Under the pieces are notes generated by a model. The model searched no databases. It was not told where the DNA came from and was given only the letters and a program-made list of their open reading frames with translations. DNA of 38,102 nt, taken from assembly GCF_900539295.1 (NCBI RefSeq), contig NZ_UQBH01000023.1:1-38102 (forward strand), read 5' to 3'. Source of the stretch: an uncultured Megasphaera sp. GTDB lineage: Bacteria; Bacillota; Negativicutes; Veillonellales; Megasphaeraceae. Positions 32,768-38,102 of this stretch are shown in pieces (position 1 is the first letter of the stretch; each line of letters opens with the position of its first letter). A program made the position numbers and the translations under genes.

Positions 32768-32830
32768 CCCCCTTAAAAATCTGTTATAATGAAACCAAAT
32801 GATTTGGCTTCGTTATTCTCTTTAAGGGGG
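32768..32830 (+). promoter_or_regulatory. Promoter of the hydrogenase-like gene with inverted repeats
   Basis: An extended -10 TGTTATAAT lies at 32782-32790. A 13-base palindrome CCAAATGATTTGG (32795-32807) sits where transcription should start, as a repressor site would. CCCCCTTAAA (32768-32777) and TTTAAGGGGG (32821-32830) are inverted copies flanking the whole, and the second contains the ribosome binding site. Confidence 0.6.
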
Positions 32831-32837
32831 TTTATGT

Positions 32838-34067
32838 ATGAAAACATTAGATGAATTATATCAGCAAATGCTCAAACGAGCAGCTGATGGTAAACCTATT
32901 GGCGTTGAAGGGGAACCGAGATTGATCGACTGTTTAGCTCATCCCGATGACCATCCTCTGGTTTGGCGAGTAAAACCCTGCCTCTGCCCTCCGGATGAAC
33001 CGCACGGCTGTGAAGAAGCTTGCGATTGGGGCGCTATCAAGCGCGGCCCGGAAGGTGTTGAAGTCGACGACAGCCAGTGTGTCGGCTGTCAGGCCTGTGT
33101 CGATGCCTGCAAGCTGGACAACTTGAAGACCCGCAAGGACATCATTCCCGTCGTTCAGGATCTTCATGAATACGACGGCCCGATTTATGCTATGGTTGCA
33201 CCTGCTGTTGCCGGACAGTTTGGGCCTAATGTCACCATGGGCAAGCTGCGTACGGCTTTTAAACGCCTGGGCTTTACGGGCATGTTGGAAGTCGCTGTCT
33301 TTGCCGATATCCTGACCTTAAAAGAAGCCTTGGAATTCGACCGCAACATTCAGAGTGAAGATCAGTTCCAGCTGACGAGCTGTTGCTGCCCGATGTGGAT
33401 TGCCATGATTAAAAAGCTTTATCACCAGCTCTTGCCGAACGTTCCCGGTTCCGTATCGCCGATGATTGCCGGCGGCCGGACCGTAAAGGCCCTTCATCCG
33501 AAGGCTAAGACGGTCTTTATCGGGCCCTGCCTGGCTAAAAAAGCGGAACGGAATGAACCCGATTTGGTCGGCGCCGTCGATCATGTCTTGACCTACCAGG
33601 AAGTAAGGGACTTCTTCTCCGTAACCGACATCGATTTGGAATCCCTGCCGGAAGACAACGTGCCGCACGCTTCTGAAGCCGGCATCAGCTATGCTTATGC
33701 AGGCGGCGTTGCCGAAGCGGTCACGACGACGGTACACCAACTCGACCCGGACCGCAAAGTCGATATCAAGACCCGTAAGGCTGACGGCGTTCCGGCTTGT
33801 AAGGCCATGATCAACGACATTTTGGAAGGCAACCGCGACGGAAACTTCTTTGAAGGTATGGGCTGCATCGGCGGCTGTGTCGGCGGTCCTCGTGCCATCA
33901 TCAAGAAGGAAGACGGCAAGGCCAATGTACAGGCTTATGGGAAACAGGCCTTCTCCCGTACCCCGATGGAAAATCCTTACGTTATCGAACTCTTAAAGAA
34001 ACTCGGCTTCCCGACGGTTGAAGAATTCTTGGAAAACAGCCATCTGTATGACCGGCATTTTGATTGA
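32838..34067 (+). CDS. Short [FeFe]-hydrogenase-like iron-sulfur protein
   Basis: The 409-residue protein has an N-terminal ferredoxin part with Cys at 48, 50, 58, 62 and 81, 84, 87, 91. The [FeFe]-hydrogenase H-cluster domain follows: first motif TSCCCPMW (180-187), second motif GPCLAKKAE (C231) and third motif EGMGCIGGCVGG (C343, C347). All four cluster-ligating Cys positions are present. The motifs differ from the classical TSCCPGW/MPC.KK.E/MACPGGC and look more like the group-B (M2-type) enzymes of anaerobes, as I recall them. It may evolve or take up H2 with ferredoxin, or sense H2. The start is the ATG at 32838 behind AAGGGGG. Confidence 0.85.
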   Translation: MKTLDELYQQMLKRAADGKPIGVEGEPRLIDCLAHPDDHPLVWRVKPCLCPPDEPHGCEEACDWGAIKRGPEGVEVDDSQCVGCQACVDACKLDNLKTRKDIIPVVQDLHEYDGPIYAMVAPAVAGQFGPNVTMGKLRTAFKRLGFTGMLEVAVFADILTLKEALEFDRNIQSEDQFQLTSCCCPMWIAMIKKLYHQLLPNVPGSVSPMIAGGRTVKALHPKAKTVFIGPCLAKKAERNEPDLVGAVDHVLTYQEVRDFFSVTDIDLESLPEDNVPHASEAGISYAYAGGVAEAVTTTVHQLDPDRKVDIKTRKADGVPACKAMINDILEGNRDGNFFEGMGCIGGCVGGPRAIIKKEDGKANVQAYGKQAFSRTPMENPYVIELLKKLGFPTVEEFLENSHLYDRHFD

Positions 34068-34106
34068 GTTACTGCCGTTTTGTTGAGAAATAAAAACATA
34101 AATCAC

Positions 34107-34154
34107 AAATGAAAAGCACTGCCAACACGATGATGATGGCAGTGCTTTTCATTT
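34107..34154. terminator. Bidirectional terminator between hydrogenase-like and UDG genes
   Basis: AAATGAAAAGCACTGCC and GGCAGTGCTTTTCATTT form a 17-bp stem with a 14-base loop between two convergent genes. Confidence 0.9.
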
Positions 34155-34158
34155 TGAA

Positions 34159-34821
34159 TCAGAAACTTCGGCTTTCTTTCAGCGGTGTGTATTGTTCTAA
34201 GAGATTCGTTTTTTCAGGGCTCTGGTAGATGTAATCGGGATTTTCGGCTTTTGCTTTTTCAACGGCAGCCTTGAAGTCGTAATAGACCTGCCATTTCGAT
34301 TCGACCAGGTCGTGTCCGGTCTGCCGCAGAAGAAAGGCCGGATGGTATGTCGGCATGACGGGATAGCCTCGCCAGGTAAACCATTTGCCCCGATTGCGCA
34401 TGATACTGGCTGCCTTGCCATAGAAGTATTGGAAGGCGACTTTGCCCAGACAGACAATAACCTTTGGCTGTACGAGGTCGATTTCTTTAATTAAGTGGAT
34501 GTCGGCACACTGACGGCCTTCATCTAAGGTAGGCGTGCGATTGTTTTTTGGCCGGCATTTTACGATATTGGTGACGTAGACCCGGTCGCGGGTTAAACCG
34601 ACGCTCCACAAGGCCTTGTCGAGGAGCTGCCCCGACGGGCCGACGAGGGGAACGCCGTATTCATCTTCCACACCGCCGGGTCCTTCACCGACGAACATTA
34701 AGGGGGACGAGACTGCGCCTGTATAGCGTGTCGGGCCCCGGTTGCCTTCTTGTCTCAGATGACAGGACTGACAGGCCATGAGGCTTTCTAACCAGTCCTT
34801 CATCATTTCATCCTGTTCCAT
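34159..34821 (-). CDS. Family 4 uracil-DNA glycosylase (4Fe-4S)
   Basis: The 220-residue DNA repair enzyme removes uracil from DNA. It has motif 1 GEGPGGVEDEYGVPLVG (45-61), four cluster Cys at 17, 20, 89 and 105 (CQSC, KCRP, QCADIHL), and motif HPAFLLR near residue 165. Length and order match the family. AAGGGG lies about 6 bases before the ATG at 34821. It is monocistronic and convergent with the hydrogenase-like gene. Confidence 0.93.
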   Translation of the reverse strand: MEQDEMMKDWLESLMACQSCHLRQEGNRGPTRYTGAVSSPLMFVGEGPGGVEDEYGVPLVGPSGQLLDKALWSVGLTRDRVYVTNIVKCRPKNNRTPTLDEGRQCADIHLIKEIDLVQPKVIVCLGKVAFQYFYGKAASIMRNRGKWFTWRGYPVMPTYHPAFLLRQTGHDLVESKWQVYYDFKAAVEKAKAENPDYIYQSPEKTNLLEQYTPLKESRSF

Positions 34822-34885
34822 GATACCCCTTCTTTATGTATAAAGTAATTTAACTATAACAAGGGCCGGAGGGATTTGCAAGCAA

Positions 34886-34914
34886 TTGTTATTTTTCGGC
34901 GCATCCTCTATAAT
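34886..34914 (+). promoter_or_regulatory. Promoter of the C-N hydrolase operon
   Basis: TTGTTA (34886-34891) and TATAAT (34909-34914) are 17 bases apart, giving a leader of about 65 bases. Confidence 0.8.
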
Positions 34915-34987
34915 ATATTTATCTTTATAATATGTCCGGATATCGGAATGAAAATGCTGTTTGTCCGTTCTGAAAGGAGTTGAAATT

Positions 34988-35770
34988 ATGAGAATATCTC
35001 TGGTTCAATTTTCCATCGTCCCAGGCGACCGGGATGCGAACTTTGAGCAAGTGCGCCGCCATGTGCAGGCTGCAGCTGCAGGCGGTGCCGATATCGCCGT
35101 CTTATCGGAATTATGGGATGTGTCTTTCTATCCGCCCGATGTCTTTGAAAAAGCCGATGAAGACGGCGTCTTGGCGCAGGCTTTTTTACAAGATTTGGCA
35201 AAATCCTGCAACGTCCATATCGTGGGCGGTTCCATTGCCCGCCGTCATGAAGGAAAACTTTATAATACGACTTATATTATTCGCCGCGACGGTACTTTGG
35301 TTTCTTCGTATGATAAGTGCCATTTATTTACCCCGGGCAAAGAAGATAAGGCCTTTACGGCCGGTAAGGAACTCAATGTGTTTTCCCTCGACGGCGTGAC
35401 CATGGCTTCTATCATCTGCTATGATGTCCGTTTTGGAGAGTGGGTCCGCATGGCGGCTTTGGCCGGAGCAAAGGTTCTCTTCGTGCCGGCAGCCTGGCCG
35501 GAAGTGCGGCTCGAACATTGGCGTCTCCTCAATCGGGCTCGGGCTATTGAAAATCAGTTTTTCGTCGCTGCCGTCAACAGCTGCGGTGTTTGCGGCAGCC
35601 TTCAATTTGGAGGCCATTCCTTGCTGGCCGATCCCCAGGGGAAGGTTTTGATCGAAGGCGGCGGTGACGATGCCGTCCTTACGGAAGAGATCGACGTATC
35701 CGTCGTCGATGATATCCGCAGCCGTATCAATGTCTTCCGCGACCGGCGGCCGGAATTATACCACTTTTAG
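34988..35770 (+). CDS. Carbon-nitrogen hydrolase (nitrilase superfamily, omega-amidase-like)
   Basis: The 260-residue cytoplasmic amidohydrolase has the Glu-Lys-Cys triad: E41 (LSELWD), K110 (SYDKCHLF) and C144 (IICYDVRFGEW). Length and motif style fit the small branch that includes omega-amidase and related deaminated-glutathione amidases. The start is the ATG at 34988 with AAAGGAG 8 bases upstream; an in-frame GTG/ATG at 34961 precedes the site. It is first in a three-gene operon, with 15 bases to the AEC transporter. The operon suggests hydrolysis of an imported amide. Confidence 0.9.
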   Translation: MRISLVQFSIVPGDRDANFEQVRRHVQAAAAGGADIAVLSELWDVSFYPPDVFEKADEDGVLAQAFLQDLAKSCNVHIVGGSIARRHEGKLYNTTYIIRRDGTLVSSYDKCHLFTPGKEDKAFTAGKELNVFSLDGVTMASIICYDVRFGEWVRMAALAGAKVLFVPAAWPEVRLEHWRLLNRARAIENQFFVAAVNSCGVCGSLQFGGHSLLADPQGKVLIEGGGDDAVLTEEIDVSVVDDIRSRINVFRDRRPELYHF

Positions 35771-35785
35771 AAGGGAAGCGATTTT

Positions 35786-36733
35786 TTGGAAGGCGTGCTT
35801 CATGGATTAGAAGGGATTTTTGAGGTTTTATTTATCATCGCAATCGGTGTCGTATTGACCAAAAAAGGCTGGTTCGGTTCGAATATGAGTGCTGTTTTTT
35901 CGAAGCTGGTCATGAAAATCAGCCTGCCGCTGTACATGCTCTGTCAAATGGAAAAGGATTTTACCCATGATTCTTTGATTCGCATTGCACCGGATCTGAT
36001 CCTGCCCTTTGCGTCAATATTCCTGGCGTATGCCGTCGGCCGTATTGCCGCTAAGGTCCTGCATATTCGCCGGGAACGGCAGGGCGTATTCGTCACCTGT
36101 TTCTTTATCGCCAATACGATTTTTATCGGTCTGCCTGTCAACCTGGCCCTCTTTGGAACGCAGAGCGTCCCTTCAGTCATGCTCTACTATATGGCCAATA
36201 CGACGATGTTTTGGACCCTCGGCATTTACCATATCGTCAATGACAGTCAGGGCGGGAAGGGGAATATGCCTTTGTTTTCTGCTCAGACGATTAAAAAGGT
36301 CTTTTCTCCGCCTCTTATGGGGTTTTTGATTGGCCTGATTTTTGTCCTGGCTAACGTAAAACTGCCGGGCTTCCTGCTCACGTCCTTCCAATATGTCGGA
36401 AATATGGCCACGCCGTTGTCGCTGCTGGTTATCGGCATCGAAATGGCCGGAATTTCCCTGTCCGATGTTCATTGGGACCGCGATGTCATCGGTGCCTTGG
36501 TCGGCCGCTTTATCGTCTGTCCGGCCTGCGTCCTGGCCCTCTTGCCTTTCATTCCCGTAACGCCCATGTCGGCCCAGGTCTTTACTATGCAGGCCAGTAT
36601 GCCGGCTATGACTCAGATGACTGTCGTCGCTAAATCTATCGGAGCCGATGTCTGTTACTCGACGCAGGTTACGTTTATCACCGTCATCATGGGTATCGTC
36701 GTCATTCCCTTATATATGTTTATCGTCGGGTAA
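35786..36733 (+). CDS. AEC-family (auxin efflux carrier-like) transporter
   Basis: The 315-residue inner-membrane protein has about ten hydrophobic helices and AEC/MleP-like features (IAIGVVLTKKGWF at the start, ANTIFIGLPVNLALFG mid-protein, and a closing MPAMTQMTVVAKSIGAD..TQVTFITVIMG). Family members move carboxylates and similar anions. The start is a TTG at 35786 behind AAGGGAAG; a GTG at 35795 is an alternative. It is co-transcribed with the hydrolase and the M20 enzyme (18 bases on). Confidence 0.85.
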   Translation: MEGVLHGLEGIFEVLFIIAIGVVLTKKGWFGSNMSAVFSKLVMKISLPLYMLCQMEKDFTHDSLIRIAPDLILPFASIFLAYAVGRIAAKVLHIRRERQGVFVTCFFIANTIFIGLPVNLALFGTQSVPSVMLYYMANTTMFWTLGIYHIVNDSQGGKGNMPLFSAQTIKKVFSPPLMGFLIGLIFVLANVKLPGFLLTSFQYVGNMATPLSLLVIGIEMAGISLSDVHWDRDVIGALVGRFIVCPACVLALLPFIPVTPMSAQVFTMQASMPAMTQMTVVAKSIGADVCYSTQVTFITVIMGIVVIPLYMFIVG

Positions 36734-36751
36734 AAGGAGTTTTTAGTTATT

Positions 36752-37927
36752 ATGAATCATATTTCTGCTTTGAAATCGGCCATGGATGTCCACAAGGCAC
36801 AGGCCTTTCAACTAAATTATGCCATTGCCAATGATCCGGAGTTGTCCGGTGAAGAGTTTCATGCCTGCCAGCATTATGTCGAAGCTTGTCGGAAGCTGGG
36901 CATGGACGTAGAAGAAAATTTTACGGGACAGAAGACGGCTTTCCGGGCTGTCGTGTCCCGCGCTCAAAAGCCTGTCCTTAAAATCGCCCTTTTGGCGGAA
37001 TACGACGCTCTTCCCGGCGTCGGCCACGGCTGCGGCCATTCAGCCAATGGGGCCATGAGCTTTTTGGCGGCGGCAGCCTTAAAAGATCTGAAAGGCCTTC
37101 CCGTCGATGTCGACCTCATCGGGACGCCTGACGAAGAGCTTCGCGGCGGCAAGGTCATCATGTGTGAACAGGGAATTTTTAACGCCTATGATCTGGCCGT
37201 CATGGTCCACATTTCACCGACTAAGACCAATGCCAACTCGCATTTCTTAGCCCTCGACGACTACCGCATTGCCTTTCACGGTCAGACGGCACATGCCGCC
37301 GGGGAACCGTGGAATGGGCGCAATGCCCTGAACGGCGCCATGCTGGCCCTGCACGGCATTGATATGCTGCGCCAGCACGTTCGGCCGGAAACGCGCATCG
37401 GCTCGTACATCGTCGACGGCGGGCGCGCTTCGAATGTCGTCCCCGATTATGCCGAAGTGGAATGCTGCATCCGCCACAGTGAACGAGCTTACCTCGATAC
37501 GGTCGTTGCCAAGGTCATGAAATGCTTTGAAGGAGCGGCCATTGCGACAGAAACGACGTATGACGTCCGCCAGATGGGGTGTAAGTTCGACAATATGGTC
37601 TGGAATGATACGGCGACCAAGGCGGCAGAACAGGTCTTGACCGACATGGGAATCGCCTATGAAGCGCCGAAGGACTGCGGCAGCTCCGATGTGGGCAACG
37701 TCAGTCACCAGTGCCCGGCCCTCCATCTTCATTTAGCCTTGGGCGATGTGCCCATGCCGGAACATTCCGTTGAAATCGCCAATGCCGTCAAAGCCCCGTC
37801 CATTGAACCGGTCATCCTTCGCGGTGCTGAAATCATGGGGCGGCTGGCCATTCTCTTGGCCGGAGATGAAAAACGCTGCCAGGACATGATGGATGAATTC
37901 AAAGACCACGTTGCTGTCCGCGTATAA
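36752..37927 (+). CDS. M20-family amidohydrolase / peptidase (AbgB/PM20D2-like)
   Basis: The 391-residue metal-dependent amidohydrolase has metal motif GHGCGHSANG (about 91-100), GTPDEELRGGK (about 126-136, catalytic Glu pair), and dimerisation-domain text FHGQTAHAAGEPWNGRNALNG followed by GGRASNVVPDYAEVECCIRH. This pattern matches the subfamily of p-aminobenzoyl-glutamate hydrolase AbgB and PM20D2 dipeptidase. AAAGGAG lies before the ATG. It is the last gene of the amide-related operon and is followed by a terminator. Confidence 0.9.
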   Translation: MNHISALKSAMDVHKAQAFQLNYAIANDPELSGEEFHACQHYVEACRKLGMDVEENFTGQKTAFRAVVSRAQKPVLKIALLAEYDALPGVGHGCGHSANGAMSFLAAAALKDLKGLPVDVDLIGTPDEELRGGKVIMCEQGIFNAYDLAVMVHISPTKTNANSHFLALDDYRIAFHGQTAHAAGEPWNGRNALNGAMLALHGIDMLRQHVRPETRIGSYIVDGGRASNVVPDYAEVECCIRHSERAYLDTVVAKVMKCFEGAAIATETTYDVRQMGCKFDNMVWNDTATKAAEQVLTDMGIAYEAPKDCGSSDVGNVSHQCPALHLHLALGDVPMPEHSVEIANAVKAPSIEPVILRGAEIMGRLAILLAGDEKRCQDMMDEFKDHVAVRV

Positions 37928-37967
37928 GCCGTGCGTTATTTTCTATATATCTGATCGAGTATACAAG

Positions 37968-38003
37968 AAAGGACCTGCCACATACGTGACAGGTCCTTTT
38001 TCA
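37968..38003. terminator. Terminator between the M20 gene and gdhA
   Basis: AAAGGACCTG and CAGGTCCTTT form a 10-bp stem with a 12-base loop and a T run on the plus strand. The A's on the other side allow use by the convergent gdhA. Confidence 0.85.
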
Positions 38004-38028
38004 GGCTCTTTATTCAGTTTTAGGTATC

Positions 38029-38102
38029 TTAGAAGACGCCTTGAGCCAGCATTGCATCAGCAACACGTTCGAAACCAGCGATGTTAGCGCCGGCTACGAG
38101 GT
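38029..38102 (-). CDS. gdhA: NADP-type glutamate dehydrogenase, C-terminal end (partial)
   Basis: The minus strand reads LVAGANIAGFERVADAMLAQ then GVF and stop at 38031-38029. This is the well-conserved C-terminus of hexameric bacterial glutamate dehydrogenase (E. coli GdhA ends in a close variant of GANIAGFVKVADAM.AQGV). The rest lies beyond the right edge. The enzyme aminates 2-oxoglutarate with ammonia. Confidence 0.9.
   Translation of the reverse strand, partial: LVAGANIAGFERVADAMLAQGVF

Noticed and set aside
1..38102. CRISPR arrays, insertion sequences, phage or plasmid genes
   Set aside because: I saw no regularly spaced repeats, transposase or integrase motifs, or terminal inverted repeats. 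Module duplication here carries no flanking mobile element that I can recognise.

Overview
The window looks like chromosomal DNA of a diderm Firmicute (Negativicutes, probably Veillonellales/Megasphaera-like). Strong AGGAGG-type ribosome binding sites and Firmicute-type genes (iolI/iolG like those of Bacillus, kimA) sit beside two YadA-type trimeric autotransporters, which need an outer membrane. This assignment is inferred from gene content and not from a marker gene. I saw no phage, insertion sequence or CRISPR array.

Left half (about 0.35-21.7 kb) is a catabolic island for cyclitols or unusual glycosides. It holds iolI-iolG (inosose isomerase and inositol 2-dehydrogenase). Two parallel cassettes follow, each with a divergent AraC regulator, a Gfo/Idh/MocA dehydrogenase, a metal-dependent TIM-barrel isomerase/dehydratase/lyase-type enzyme and a GPH-family sugar:cation symporter (2.5-7.2 kb and 9.4-14.1 kb). 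A third GPH symporter is at 17.3 kb, and a third AraC regulator plus a second iolG-like gene lie at 19.5-21.6 kb. Three cytidylate-kinase-like genes (8.3, 15.3 and 18.7 kb) are scattered through it, and each lies directly behind the 3' end of a GPH transporter. That transporter is intact once, a decayed pseudogene once, and only a stub of about 15 codons once. A YczE-like membrane gene, transporter and kinase-like gene form a module at 16.2-19.3 kb, and the same module is present in ruined form at 7.3-8.9 kb with only the kinase-like gene surviving. A short motif (AGAGCAAT or close variant) lies exactly 31 bp upstream of a good -10 box at three of the island's promoters and 53 bp upstream at a fourth, which suggests one shared activator.

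The likely logic of the island is import by GPH symporters, oxidation to a keto-cyclitol or 3-keto-glycoside by the NAD-dependent Gfo/Idh/MocA enzymes, then isomerisation, dehydration or beta-elimination by the TIM-barrel enzymes. The kinase-like proteins have an unknown but retained role. The later inositol genes (iolB, C, D, J, A) are not in the window.

Right half (22-38 kb) is housekeeping and surface functions: a Cys/His-rich CadA/ZntA-type metal-exporting ATPase with a palindromic operator, a KimA-type potassium importer, two YadA-type adhesins sharing a 392-bp identical block, tRNA-Gly(CCC), a double-cupin protein, a short [FeFe]-hydrogenase-like protein, a family-4 uracil-DNA glycosylase, an operon of carbon-nitrogen hydrolase, AEC transporter and M20 amidohydrolase, and the 3' end of glutamate dehydrogenase. 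All motif, promoter and repeat calls were made by eye.
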